DNA of 64,000 nucleotides, taken from assembly GCA_900466575.1 (NCBI GenBank), contig UBMP01000016.1, positions 1 to 64,000 on the forward strand, read 5' to 3'. Position numbers and translations under genes: made by a program. The stretch is from Hyphomicrobiales bacterium. GTDB taxonomy: Bacteria > Pseudomonadota > Alphaproteobacteria > Rhizobiales > Rhizobiaceae. Below, piece after piece: positions 1 to 8,238 of this stretch. The first letter of the stretch is position 1, and every line of letters begins with the position of its first letter. The notes below the pieces were generated by a model. The model was not told the origin of the DNA, ran no database searches, and was given only the letters and a program-made list of their open reading frames with translations.

Positions 1-102
1 CGCTCCGCCGTATTTTTAAAACTACCAATCAGGGCGGCGCGTCAGCGTGGCTCTCCGGAAGCGATTGCCCGGAGACAGGGGCAAGAGCGGCAGAACCGGA
101 GT

Positions 103-202
103 GGAACTCGGAAACAGGTTTTCCGGGGCGTATCGTTGCGCCCCCAGAGCATGTCGAGGAAAAGTGGGAACCGGTTTTCCGTCCGGACATGCGTCAAAAC
201 AA
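103..202. repeat. Rhizobial-type intergenic repeat, copy 1
   Basis: Non-coding DNA upstream of the first gene. It carries a short GGAAA-cagg-TTTTCC inverted repeat near 110-125, then a longer element from about 146 that contains gtgggaaccggttttcc and ends in gcgtcaaaacaagg. The same blocks recur in inverted orientation near 61.77 kb and 63.56 kb. The ends are approximate because the copies have diverged. It looks like a short mosaic or palindromic intergenic element of the kind common in rhizobia, not a gene. Confidence 0.6.
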
Positions 203-223
203 GGTCAGGAAGGCAGGGACGCG

Positions 224-703
224 ATGGCAAGGCGAAAGAGAAAGATCATGCCGGAGATCATGCGGCGCGAATGGATCGGTCCGCTTGAGGTTGACGATGA
301 GACGATCGAGGCGATGATGGAAAACCGCTGGTTCTTCCAGCAGACGGCGGACGCCCTAGGCCTGCCCGACCACTGCCCCAAATTGCGCTGCCGCCGGCGA
401 CATGCCTGCGTTTCCTTCACGCCCGCAGCCGACTATTGCGTCGAGCCGATGAAGCTATATTCACCCTGCATCCGCAACGCCGATGCCGTCCGTCTCATGC
501 ACAGATCGGTTGAAGCCATCACTGCAAAGGCCGGAGAGATCGGTGCCGACGCGGACGACGAGGTCTTTCTGCAGGCATTCATTGCGGCAAGCGACAGCTT
601 CCGCCGGGCGCGACTGGCCGCCGAAGCTGCTGAGAAAGCGGCGGCCGAGAAGGCCAAAAGGGAGGCACAAGTTATGTGGTGGTTGTGGAAGAAGCGGAAG
701 TGA
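224..703 (+). CDS. Hypothetical protein with Cys-rich CRRRHAC motif
   Basis: A 159-residue soluble protein of unknown function. The ATG at 224 is chosen because an AGGAAGG ribosome-binding site stands just upstream and the longer in-frame extension would run back through the intergenic repeat. The central part has clustered cysteines ([13 protein letters not shown], about residues 49-61, then two more Cys), which could bind a metal. The C-terminal third is Ala/Lys/Glu-rich and probably a helical or coiled-coil tail ending in a basic KKRK. I recall similar short proteins in rhizobia but know no assigned function. The gene stands alone, followed by palindromic repeats. Confidence 0.7.
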   Translation: MARRKRKIMPEIMRREWIGPLEVDDETIEAMMENRWFFQQTADALGLPDHCPKLRCRRRHACVSFTPAADYCVEPMKLYSPCIRNADAVRLMHRSVEAITAKAGEIGADADDEVFLQAFIAASDSFRRARLAAEAAEKAAAEKAKREAQVMWWLWKKRK

Positions 704-720
704 TGCGGAGGGTGGCGCGC

Positions 721-772
721 CCCCTCTCTTGCAAAATCTATGACTTAGCTGACGCTAAGATCATGATTTTGC
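721..772. repeat. Palindromic repeat, partial copy A
   Basis: Begins CCCCTCTCTTGCAAAATC and folds through CTTAGC-tgac-GCTAAG into GATTTTGC. The left arm is identical to the repeat at 29258-29320. Here the outer right arm is replaced by TTTCTCCCC, so the palindrome is incomplete. It lies directly after the first gene and could also help stop transcription. Confidence 0.7.
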
Positions 773-871
773 TTTCTCCCCCACCAGGGGGGAGATTGGA
801 GTGCGCGGCCACGGCATTCTACCCATCTACAAGGGCGAGATTGGAGCACGCGGGCGCGTCATCTTCCCCAT

Positions 872-947
872 CTCCCCCTCGGTGGGGGAGAAAGGAATTT
901 CTTATGTTTAGCCAAGGGCTAAGCATTAGAAATTCCAAGAGAGGGGG
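872..947. repeat. Palindromic repeat cluster, copy B
   Basis: Two adjoining hairpins between the hypothetical gene and yidD. The first is CTCCCCC-tcggt-GGGGGAG (872-890). The second has outer arms GGAATTTC/GAAATTCC (894-901 and 929-936) and inner arms TTAGCC-aag-GGCTAA (908-922), followed by agagagggg. The TTAGCC/GGCTAA core and the agagagggg flank tie it to the repeats at 721 and 29258, so it is probably a diverged member of the same family. Confidence 0.55.
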
Positions 948-969
948 TCCAACGCCACCCTCCAGCCCC

Positions 970-1314
970 TCAATGCTCCGGCCGCGAAACACCCCAGAGC
1001 CGCCACGGCGCCCACCAGACAAGCCGGCGCTCCAGCACTTCCGGCACCGGATCGTACCCCCAGGTGCCGCCCGGTCCGCAGCGCATGAACCGAAACAGCG
1101 CCATGAACGACCCCTTCCAAAGCCCATGCCGCGCCACCGCCTCATAGCCATATTCCGAACAGGTCGGCGAATGGCGGCAGGACTGGCCGATGAGCGAGGA
1201 AAGCGTGAGCTGATAGGCGCGGATCAGCGCAAGGCCGAGAAGCCGGCCCGGCGTCTTCGGGAACGCGCCCTTCCAGTTGCGGGAACGGGGATGGTGGTGA
1301 TGGTCAGCGCACAA
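970..1314 (-). CDS. yidD: Membrane protein insertion efficiency factor YidD
   Basis: A 114-residue YidD-family protein. These small membrane-associated proteins assist insertion of proteins by the YidC/Sec machinery. The family signature is clear: an amphipathic stretch around residues 24-45, then [10 protein letters not shown] (Cys46, Cys52), a basic R-F-M-R-C segment with Cys79, and the terminal GYDPVP motif. The start is a TTG at 1314 with a GTGAGGG ribosome-binding site that overlaps the stop of the upstream gene. It follows the IscU-like gene after 9 bases, so the two are probably co-transcribed. The first residues are His-rich (HHHH), which is unusual but harmless. Confidence 0.88.
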   Translation of the reverse strand: MCADHHHHPRSRNWKGAFPKTPGRLLGLALIRAYQLTLSSLIGQSCRHSPTCSEYGYEAVARHGLWKGSFMALFRFMRCGPGGTWGYDPVPEVLERRLVWWAPWRLWGVSRPEH

Positions 1315-1323
1315 GGAGAGCCC

Positions 1324-1770
1324 TCACCCCGCCGCAACCTTCGCGCCCGCCTCGATCTGGTCGAGACAGTCGCAGACGGCGTCGAAGGTGAGCATGGTGG
1401 AGGCGTGGCGGGCCTTGTAGTCCTTGACGGGCTTGAGGTAGCGCATGTCCTCGAAGCGGCCCGAAGGCCCCTCGCCGTCCGCCTTCAGCATGGCGAGCAT
1501 GTCGGCCTTCGCCTGGCGCAGTTCGTCGGGCGTCGCGCCGACCACATGGCGGGCCATGATGGAGGACGACGCCTGGCCCAGCGCACAGGCCTTCACGTCA
1601 TGGGCGAAATCGGAAACCTTGCCGTCCTCGACCTTGAGGAAGACGCGCACCTTGGAACCGCAGAGCTTGGAATGCGCCATCGCGCTCGCATCCGCATCCT
1701 CCAGGCTGCCGAGGCGCGGAATGTTGCCGGCGAAGTCGAGAATGCGGGCATTGTAGATATCGTCGATCAT
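1324..1770 (-). CDS. IscU/NifU N-terminal-like Fe-S scaffold protein
   Basis: A 148-residue protein of the IscU/SufU/NifU N-terminal fold, which assembles iron-sulphur clusters on three cysteines. Visible candidates are Cys37 (LCGS), Cys62 (ACALGQ) and Cys133/Cys135 (VCDC). In classical scaffolds the first Cys is followed by Gly-Asp; here it is Gly-Ser, so the cluster-stabilising Asp is absent and the protein may be a divergent or regulatory scaffold. It precedes yidD in a two-gene leftward unit and diverges from folE across a 414-base gap. The family is firm, the exact role is not. Confidence 0.8.
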   Translation of the reverse strand: MIDDIYNARILDFAGNIPRLGSLEDADASAMAHSKLCGSKVRVFLKVEDGKVSDFAHDVKACALGQASSSIMARHVVGATPDELRQAKADMLAMLKADGEGPSGRFEDMRYLKPVKDYKARHASTMLTFDAVCDCLDQIEAGAKVAAG

Positions 1771-2184
1771 GGCCTTGAACCGGGTAAGACGTCAGCGCTG
1801 GCAGGCTGCTGTCGAAAGCTGACAATGCGTTCGCCGATTGCCTCTTTCCTAGAGCAGCAAACTTACTATATCTTATGTCGGAGATGGAGGCGCGTTTTGC
1901 AAGCTGCAAAACAGCGCCTTTTGTCTCCGAATTTTTCAAGCGCGTACATCCGTTTGAAATCTTCGTGCGTAAATGGATCAGAGTTTGGCGGATGCGTTCT
2001 CTTTTTATGGGAACATTTTCGCTACAATGGGAAACCGTGCCGGAGACCGCCCCTTGAAGGCGGATCGAAAGCCCCGGAGCCCGCCATGGCGTTGAAGTTC
2101 TTCTTGAGGAAGGTCTTGCGTGCCGGTCTGGCGGTCCGAACCAAAACGACCCGTCCTCGCGTCGAGGCAGGTCAGGAGGCCAGA
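1771..2184. other. Divergent intergenic region iscU-like / folE
   Basis: A 414-base gap between two divergent genes that must hold both promoters. Its main feature is a 14-bp terminator-like hairpin at 1888-1922, listed separately. The folE ribosome-binding site is a good AGGAGG just before 2185. I found no riboswitch consensus. Confidence 0.5.
1888..1922 (+). terminator. Terminator-like hairpin in a divergent promoter region
   Basis: Arms AGGCGC-GTTTTGCA and TGCAAAAC-a-GCGCCT form a 14-bp stem with one bulged A, an AGC loop and a short TTTT tail on the + strand. No annotated gene reads into it from the left on this strand, so it may end a small RNA or act as a leader attenuator for folE. 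The structure is certain from the sequence, the function is inferred. Confidence 0.5.
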
Positions 2185-2802
2185 ATGGACGCAGTTGTAA
2201 CACGGATCGGTTCCGCCAACACCGAAGCCAATCGCCCGAGCCAGAAGGACGCCGAAGACGCCGTCCGCACCCTGCTCGCCTGGGCCGGCGAAGACCCGAC
2301 CCGCGAGGGTCTGCTCGATACGCCGAAGCGCGTGGCCAAGGCCTACAAGGAACTCTTCGGCGGTTATGACGAGGATCCGGTCGAGGTTCTCGGCCGGACC
2401 TTCGAGGAAGTGGCGGGCTATGACGACATGGTGCTCGTCGCCGACATTCCGTTCTTCTCGCATTGCGAACACCACATGGTGCCGATCATCGGCAAGGCGC
2501 ATGTCGCCTATATGCCGGATGGTCGCGTGCTTGGCCTCTCCAAGGTCGCCCGCGTGGTCGATATCTTCGCCCGCCGCCTGCAGACGCAGGAAGCGCTGAC
2601 GGCACAGATCGCCTCGGCCATCGACACGACGCTCGCGCCGAAGGGTGTGGCGGTCATGATCGACGCCGAGCACATGTGCATGTCCATGCGCGGCATCAAG
2701 AAGCAGGGCTCGACCACGTTGACCACGACCTTCACTGGCGACTTCAAGACCGATGCGGCGCTGCAAGCCCGCTTCATGACGATGCTCTACGGCCGGAAGT
2801 AA
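2185..2802 (+). CDS. folE: GTP cyclohydrolase I
   Basis: A 205-residue enzyme that converts GTP to 7,8-dihydroneopterin triphosphate, the first step of folate/pterin synthesis. The zinc ligands are visible as Cys94 and His97 in SHCEHH and Cys165 in EHMCMSMRG. The family blocks [13 protein letters not shown] (35-47) and [18 protein letters not shown] (116-133) are intact. The ATG at 2185 is preceded by AGGAGG; a long open frame upstream in the same frame runs antisense to yidD and the scaffold gene and is not coding. hisI follows after 5 bases. Confidence 0.96.
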   Translation: MDAVVTRIGSANTEANRPSQKDAEDAVRTLLAWAGEDPTREGLLDTPKRVAKAYKELFGGYDEDPVEVLGRTFEEVAGYDDMVLVADIPFFSHCEHHMVPIIGKAHVAYMPDGRVLGLSKVARVVDIFARRLQTQEALTAQIASAIDTTLAPKGVAVMIDAEHMCMSMRGIKKQGSTTLTTTFTGDFKTDAALQARFMTMLYGRK

Positions 2803-2807
2803 GTTCC

Positions 2808-3260
2808 ATGTCCCTGACATTTCCTCCGCCACCCTCCAACAAGGCGGAACTCGAAGGCGATGGCGCCTTCACCCCGAAATTCGACCGCGACGGTCTGGTG
2901 ACGGCCGTCGTGACGGATGCGCGTGACGGCGAACTCCTCATGGTCGCGCATATGAATGACGAGGCGCTGGCGCTGACGCTCGAGACCGGGATCGCGCATT
3001 ATTACAGCCGCTCGCGAAACATGATTTGGAAAAAGGGCGAGACCTCTGGCAATCTCCAGACGGTCAAGGAATTGCGCACCGATTGCGATCAGGACGCCGT
3101 CTGGCTGAAGGTCGAGGTCGGAGGCCACGCAGCGACCTGCCACACCGGCCGGCGCTCATGCTTCTATCGTGTCGCAAAGACCGAAGACGGCCGCGCCGTG
3201 GTTGAAATCACCGATCATCATCGCCATTTCGATCCGGACGAGGTCTATAGCAAAAATTAG
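2808..3260 (+). CDS. hisI: Phosphoribosyl-AMP cyclohydrolase
   Basis: A 150-residue HisI enzyme for the third step of histidine biosynthesis, opening the purine ring of phosphoribosyl-AMP. The family blocks [18 protein letters not shown] (around 65-82) and the metal-binding Asp/Cys region [11 protein letters not shown], followed by [11 protein letters not shown], are all present. It is the single-domain form without a HisE part, as usual in alphaproteobacteria. It starts 5 bases after folE and is probably translated from the same message. Confidence 0.96.
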   Translation: MSLTFPPPPSNKAELEGDGAFTPKFDRDGLVTAVVTDARDGELLMVAHMNDEALALTLETGIAHYYSRSRNMIWKKGETSGNLQTVKELRTDCDQDAVWLKVEVGGHAATCHTGRRSCFYRVAKTEDGRAVVEITDHHRHFDPDEVYSKN

Positions 3261-3369
3261 GCATATGCCCTGAAACGATACAGCGGGTCCGGGCGTTTAC
3301 CATTTGGAAAGTCCTGCGCGCGCCTAATGTGATGGAACGGTGAACGTTCAGCGCTGTATGGGGAGTATC

Positions 3370-4338
3370 ATGCTGAACTGGAGTTTGAAACGCGATAACG
3401 CAAACCAGTTGCAGGCCGACAAGGCCCTGACTCCTGACATCCCCTCCACACCTCTCATTCCCGAACCCAAACGCCCCGAACCGCGCATTGCGCTGGCCCT
3501 CGGCGGCGGCGCGGCCCGTGGCTGGGCCCATATCGGCGTGCTACGCGCGCTGGACGAAGAAGGCATCAAGATCGGCATGGTCGCCGGTACCTCGATCGGC
3601 GCCCTGGTCGGTGGCTGCTATCTGGCCGGCAAGCTCGATGAACTGGAGAGCTTCGCCCGCTCGCTCACCATGCGCCGCATCGCCGCCTTCCTCGACTTCA
3701 CCATCGGCGGTGGCGGACTGCTCGGCGGGTTGCGGTTGACGAAACGCATGCAGGAACATCTCGAAGGTCTCGACATCGAAGACCTCGACAGGCCCTTCGT
3801 CGCGGTCGCCACGGAACTGAAAACTGGCCATGAGGTGTGGATGCATTCCGGCTCGCTGATCACCGGCCTGCGCGCATCCTATGCGCTGCCCGGCATCTTC
3901 GAACCCATCGTCTGCAATGGTCGCGCACTGGTCGATGGCGCGCTGGTCAATCCGGTTCCCGTCTCGGTCTGCCGCGCCTATGAGCAGCAGCTCGTCGTCG
4001 CCGTGAACCTGCACTACGACCTCTACGGCCGCTCGGCTGTGATCAAGCACACTGCCGTGCACCAGCCGACGACCTATCGCGACACGCAGTCGAAGCCCGA
4101 CAACGAGCGCCGCCACGGCGTGACGTCCGTGATGGTCGAAGCCTTCAACATCATTCAGGATCGAATTTCGCGGGCAAGACTGGCGGGCGATCCGCCGGAT
4201 CTGTCGCTGCAGCCGCGGCTTGCCGATATAGGGCTTTCGGAATTCCACCGCGCCGGCGAAGCCATCGACCGTGGCTACCAGGAAGCCAAGGCCAAGATCG
4301 GCGAAATCAAGCGCATGCAGGATGTCCTGCTGCGCTGA
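3370..4338 (+). CDS. Patatin-like phospholipase family protein
   Basis: A 322-residue patatin-domain serine lipase, similar in architecture to the RssA/YchK group. The oxyanion-hole loop GGGAARG (45-51), the nucleophile motif GTSIG (73-77, Ser75) and the second catalytic residue in VDGALVNPVP (Asp189) give a complete catalytic dyad. I prefer the ATG at 3370, which has GGGGAG just upstream, over a GTG at 3340 or an ATG at 3358. There is no signal peptide; the first 38 residues are polar and Pro-rich. It likely acts on phospholipids at the cytoplasmic face. It converges with popZ after 24 bases. Confidence 0.88.
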   Translation: MLNWSLKRDNANQLQADKALTPDIPSTPLIPEPKRPEPRIALALGGGAARGWAHIGVLRALDEEGIKIGMVAGTSIGALVGGCYLAGKLDELESFARSLTMRRIAAFLDFTIGGGGLLGGLRLTKRMQEHLEGLDIEDLDRPFVAVATELKTGHEVWMHSGSLITGLRASYALPGIFEPIVCNGRALVDGALVNPVPVSVCRAYEQQLVVAVNLHYDLYGRSAVIKHTAVHQPTTYRDTQSKPDNERRHGVTSVMVEAFNIIQDRISRARLAGDPPDLSLQPRLADIGLSEFHRAGEAIDRGYQEAKAKIGEIKRMQDVLLR

Positions 4339-4362
4339 TCTCTCTCACATCTGACTAGAAAC

Positions 4363-5310
4363 TCAGCGGCGCGGGCCGCGGGCTACGCGCTCGATCTCTT
4401 CCCGCACCAGCCGTTCGACCAGCGTCGGCAGATTGTCGTCGAGCCATTCCTGAAGCATGGGCTTCAGCATCTCTTCGGCAATCTCATCGAGCGTGCGCTT
4501 CGAACCGCCAAGTGCATCGGCAAGTTCCTCGAAAGACCGTGAGACCTTCTCTTCCGTCACCGGCGACAGCAGCTGCGCCGGGATGGCCGCGGAAATCTCG
4601 TTCGTGATCTGGACGGTGAAGGGCTCAACCGGATCGGACGCCGGCTCGTTTGCGAGTTCGATCTCCGGTTCATAAACCTCGTCGACCATTTCCGAATGAT
4701 CCATGGCGGCCTCCTCGGTCTCATACGCCGGGGCCGGAGACTGCGGTCCGGAATAGAAATTCATCTCGGTGGTCATGACGGGCGACATCGGCTGTGACGA
4801 AACGGAGTAAGCCTCAACCGGCTCGTGATATTCAGGGGTGATGGCCGACGACGCGACCGTCTGCGCGGGGGCAAAGGAGGCTTGAACAGGCTGCTCCTCG
4901 ACGGACGCGGGCTGCGGCGCAGGAGCGGCAGCCTGAACCTGAGGTTCGGCATCGTTGGCAGGTGCAGCGGGCTGGCGGCGCTCAGAGGCGGCCTTCACGC
5001 GGGCAGCAACATCGGCGAGCGACATCGGCCGTGCAGCCGGCTGTTCGGCCTTCTCGGGCGCACGCGGCTGTGCAACTGATTCGGCCGGCTGAACAGGCGC
5101 AACGCGGGCGGGTGTGAAATCCGCACCTGCACTCATCAGAGCAATATCGTCATCGATTGTGAGCTCGATCGTCTCGGGAATATTCGGAACCTGGGCCGAA
5201 TAAGAAGCGTTATCAATGCTTTCGACGGGATCATTATTCTCGATGATCCTGCGGATCGAAGCCAGGATTTCTTCCATAGACGGTTCACGCGCTACATTTG
5301 GCTGAGCCAT
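4363..5310 (-). CDS. popZ: Polar organizing protein PopZ (DUF2497)
   Basis: A 315-residue protein with the two conserved ends of alphaproteobacterial PopZ: the N-terminal helix EPSMEEILASIRRIIE (about 9-24) and the C-terminal oligomerisation helices MLKPMLQEWLDDNLPTLVER. Between them is a long acidic, Pro/Ala/Gln-rich disordered linker. PopZ forms a polymeric hub at the cell pole that anchors chromosome-partition and cell-cycle factors; in Agrobacterium it marks the growing pole. I place the start at 5310 because the GGGG ribosome-binding site is 6 bases upstream of it and would touch the alternative ATG at 5316. Confidence 0.9.
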   Translation of the reverse strand: MAQPNVAREPSMEEILASIRRIIENNDPVESIDNASYSAQVPNIPETIELTIDDDIALMSAGADFTPARVAPVQPAESVAQPRAPEKAEQPAARPMSLADVAARVKAASERRQPAAPANDAEPQVQAAAPAPQPASVEEQPVQASFAPAQTVASSAITPEYHEPVEAYSVSSQPMSPVMTTEMNFYSGPQSPAPAYETEEAAMDHSEMVDEVYEPEIELANEPASDPVEPFTVQITNEISAAIPAQLLSPVTEEKVSRSFEELADALGGSKRTLDEIAEEMLKPMLQEWLDDNLPTLVERLVREEIERVARGPRR

Positions 5311-5443
5311 TTTCATCCCCGTTCAACACATCTGCCAGACACGATAATTATTAGCAGACAGTTTACCCTAAATGGGGCGAAAGGGAAAAAGAACAGGACG
5401 CGGAGGTTATCCACCGCGCCATCCACAGTTTCGGGCCTCGACC

Positions 5444-6229
5444 TTAAAGAGCCTTTAAAAGTCCGCAGGCCGCGTCGAGATCGATCTTGCGCGCGGCGCG
5501 GCGGCGGATTGCTTCCTCATCATCGCCCCACTGGCTGATCTGCCAGTCTTCGTCGATATGCGCGAGCCGCCAGACCTCATCGGCATCCGCCACCTGTTCG
5601 GCAAAGGCGAGCGCGAGGATGGCCGAACCGGTAAGCGTCGTCACCGTATGGAGACAGGCGAGACGGAAGGCGTCGTCGTGGCGCTTCAGGCCCGCACCAA
5701 ACGCAGCGATTGCCTCCCGCGGCTGTTCCTGATGCATGACGCCTTCGGCCAGGATGAAACGAGCGCCGAGCCGGTCGGAGGCCCAGCCAAGGATGGGGTC
5801 CCAGCCATCGGCCTGAAGATCGACCAGCTTCTGCGGGGCATCGGCGCGGTAGCAGAGAAGGTCACTCGATGAATAGCGCAGGATGTCTTCGAACACCGCC
5901 TGCGGATCGATCGCCACGCCATCGAGAACAGTGTTGACCAGACGCGTTACCGGCATGGTCAGCGGGCTGATTACATCCTTCTGCGCGGCCCATTCGGCGG
6001 CGACCATGTCGGCAGCGGCCTGTGTGGGCACGGAAAGCTTCGCCTTGGAGGGCGTGCGCACGGTCTTCCCGTCGAGCAGCACGGAGAACCCGCCCTCGCC
6101 GTCTTCTCCCACGCTCACGGCCTCGTAGAACCGCTTCGGCAGAGGCGTCTTCATCTGGATCTGCGCGCGGCGTACCGGGTCCGGATCGGACAAGAACGCG
6201 TCGTTGAGGTCGGTCAGGATGTCTCTCAT
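5444..6229 (-). CDS. ATP12 family F1-ATPase assembly chaperone
   Basis: A 261-residue member of the ATP12 family, which binds the alpha subunit during assembly of F1-ATP synthase in mitochondria and alphaproteobacteria. Family features are the N-terminal KRFYEAVSV..LLDGKTVRTP (around 32-60), the conserved PLTMPVTRLVNTVLD and the FEDILRYSSSDLLCYRA block. It follows the HAD phosphatase and RluA-type genes after 6 bases and is probably the last gene of that three-gene leftward operon. Confidence 0.92.
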   Translation of the reverse strand: MRDILTDLNDAFLSDPDPVRRAQIQMKTPLPKRFYEAVSVGEDGEGGFSVLLDGKTVRTPSKAKLSVPTQAAADMVAAEWAAQKDVISPLTMPVTRLVNTVLDGVAIDPQAVFEDILRYSSSDLLCYRADAPQKLVDLQADGWDPILGWASDRLGARFILAEGVMHQEQPREAIAAFGAGLKRHDDAFRLACLHTVTTLTGSAILALAFAEQVADADEVWRLAHIDEDWQISQWGDDEEAIRRRAARKIDLDAACGLLKAL

Positions 6230-6235
6230 GGTCTC

Positions 6236-6898
6236 TTACCCGAATTGCCGGATCAGCAGGGGGATATCGGTGGTGACGTCGGCGATCATGTCGGCACCGG
6301 CGCGCTTCAGATCGGTCGCAGCGCCATAGCCCCACGATACGCCGAGCGCATTCGCACCTGCCGCCTTCGCCATCTCCATATCGTAAATGCTGTCGCCGAT
6401 CACAATAGTGTCGGCCGGGGAAATTCCCGTCGTGCCGCAGCATTCGAGCACCATGGCGGGATGCGGCTTGGACGGGCAATCGTCTGCGGTGCGGGCGACG
6501 TAGAACGTGTCGCTCCAGCCGTGCGTCTCGCAGACCAGATTCAGACCATGACGCGACTTACCGGTGACCGCGCCGAGGATGAGGTCGTCCCGAGCCGAAA
6601 GCTCGGCGATCACGCCGTCGATGCCGGGGAAGAGTGGCTCCTGAAACCCCGCCTCCAACCGCGTCGCAGCGAAGATCGACTTGTAATGCGCCATCATGGC
6701 AACGGCCTGCGCATCCACTGCATCAAGGCCGCGCATACGGGCAATGGCGCTATCAAGCGTCAAGCCGATGATGGCATGCGTCGCAGCCGCAGGCGGTTCC
6801 TCCAGCTCGAAATGACGGAAGGTGCGCACCATGACCTCGTGGATCAGATGCGCGCTATCGACCAGCGTGCCGTCGCAATCAAAGAGAACGAGTTTCAT
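6236..6898 (-). CDS. HAD-family phosphatase (phosphoglycolate phosphatase-like)
   Basis: A 220-residue haloacid-dehalogenase superfamily hydrolase. Motif I is DCDGTLVDS with nucleophile Asp7 and acid/base Asp9, motif II/III lies in TGKSRHGL, and motif IV is GDSIYDMEMA. The cap region between them is alpha-helical (subfamily IA), as in Gph and beta-phosphoglucomutase. The substrate cannot be read from the sequence. The start codon overlaps the end of the pseudouridine synthase gene by 4 bases (ATGA), so translation is coupled; in related genomes this pairing is common. Confidence 0.85.
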   Translation of the reverse strand: MKLVLFDCDGTLVDSAHLIHEVMVRTFRHFELEEPPAAATHAIIGLTLDSAIARMRGLDAVDAQAVAMMAHYKSIFAATRLEAGFQEPLFPGIDGVIAELSARDDLILGAVTGKSRHGLNLVCETHGWSDTFYVARTADDCPSKPHPAMVLECCGTTGISPADTIVIGDSIYDMEMAKAAGANALGVSWGYGAATDLKRAGADMIADVTTDIPLLIRQFG

Positions 6899-7890
6899 TC
6901 GTCGTAGTCCGGGCCGTTCTGATCAAAGCCCAGCAGGTTCCAGGTCTGCACCATATGGGGCGACAGGGGCGCGGTGACCTTCAGGCGGCCGCCCGATGGA
7001 TGCGGAATGTCGATATGGCGGGCATGAAGATGCAGCCGGTTCTGGACGCCGCCCGGGAAGGTCCAGTTGAGATCGGCCTGGAAGTATTTCGGATCGCCGA
7101 TGATCGGATGACCGATATGGGCGGCGTGGACGCGCAGCTGGTGCGTACGACCGGTATAGGGTTCCATCTCCAGCCATGCGAGGTTCTGCGCCGCCTGTTC
7201 AAGCACACGGTAGTAGGACACGGCGTGGTCGGCCCCGTCCTCGCCATGCTTGGTGACGCGCATGCGGTCACCATCCGGTGTCTCTTCCTTGACGAGCCAG
7301 GTCGAGATGCGGCCTTCGCGCTGACGCGGCACACCGCTGACAAGCGCCCAATAGGTCTTCTTGGTATCGCGCTCACGAAACGCAGCCGTCAGCTTCTGCG
7401 CGGCACCACGGGTCCGGGCAACGACGAGAACGCCGGACGTATCGCGGTCAAGGCGATGGACGAGACGCGGCTTCTCGCCTTTCTTGCTGGTCCAGGCTTC
7501 CAGCATCTTGTCGATATGGCGCGTGAGGCCGGAACCGCCCTGCACGGCCAGACCCGCCGGCTTGTTGAGCACGAAAACCTTGTCGTCCTCATGCAGCAAC
7601 ATGCGGGACAGAAGCTCGGCATCGCCGGAATGCTTGAGTTCCTTGCCGGACGGCGCGCCTGTGCGCTCCTCGCCTTTGGCGTCGATATCCATCGGCGGGA
7701 TGCGCACCTTCTGGCCGGGCTGGACGCGCGTATCGGACTTCACTCGGCCGCCATCGACGCGGATCTGGCCGGAACGCAAGAGCTTCTGCAGCGCGCCGAA
7801 ACCGAGGCCTGGATAATGGACCTTGAACCACCGGTCGAGCCGCATACCAGCCTCGTCCTCGCTCACGTCCCTATGTTCAATGCCAGCCAT
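6895..7890 (-). CDS. RluA-family 23S rRNA pseudouridine synthase (RluC-like)
   Basis: A 331-residue enzyme that isomerises uridine to pseudouridine in RNA, probably 23S rRNA. It has an N-terminal S4 RNA-binding domain (about 15-65, with LLRSGQIRVDGGRVK) and the catalytic motif HRLDRDTSGVLVVAR (145-159) with Asp148 as catalytic residue, followed by GRTHQLRVH near the C-terminus. The ATG at 7890 has AAGGAAG upstream and gives the family length; a longer frame to 8148 has no supporting site. Whether it is RluC or RluD in target specificity is uncertain. It heads the leftward operon with the HAD and ATP12 genes. Confidence 0.9.
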   Translation of the reverse strand: MAGIEHRDVSEDEAGMRLDRWFKVHYPGLGFGALQKLLRSGQIRVDGGRVKSDTRVQPGQKVRIPPMDIDAKGEERTGAPSGKELKHSGDAELLSRMLLHEDDKVFVLNKPAGLAVQGGSGLTRHIDKMLEAWTSKKGEKPRLVHRLDRDTSGVLVVARTRGAAQKLTAAFRERDTKKTYWALVSGVPRQREGRISTWLVKEETPDGDRMRVTKHGEDGADHAVSYYRVLEQAAQNLAWLEMEPYTGRTHQLRVHAAHIGHPIIGDPKYFQADLNWTFPGGVQNRLHLHARHIDIPHPSGGRLKVTAPLSPHMVQTWNLLGFDQNGPDYDE

Positions 7891-8238
7891 TCTTGTTCTT
7901 CCTTCAACTTGCGCCCGCTTTAGCGGAAATGCGGCAGGAAGGCCAGAGCAAGGCCTTCGGCATGTCGGCATTGACCCGAGACAAGGGATTCGAAGCCCGC
8001 AGGGCCCACTCCGCCTCGTCACGGGCAGAGGATGACCCGGCACGTGGAGATCAATGCAAAAATGCATGACCTGAATCCGCAACCTCAGCATCAGCGGCAT
8101 CGGGAATTTGGTGGCGCAAAAAAGCTCCCTCACTTTTGCATGCCTCAACGACTCGAATTAGGACTAAACATAAACATCTATGGCGCGACGGCTCGCCGCC
8201 ACGCCCGTCTTTCGTGTCGAAAAGGCAGGCATCAGATC
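7891..8238. other. Divergent intergenic region rluA-type / sulP
   Basis: About 348 bases between divergent genes. It contains short A+T-rich blocks (around 8040-8065 and 8110-8180) and a weak GCAAAA...TTTTGC inverted repeat near 8115-8140. I could not pick a convincing promoter or regulator site and see no additional gene. Confidence 0.4.

Noticed and set aside
676-2184. Long open frame continuing upstream of folE on the + strand
   Set aside because: It runs antisense to yidD and the scaffold gene, has no ribosome-binding site, and folE starts properly at 2185. Long antisense frames are common in GC-rich DNA.
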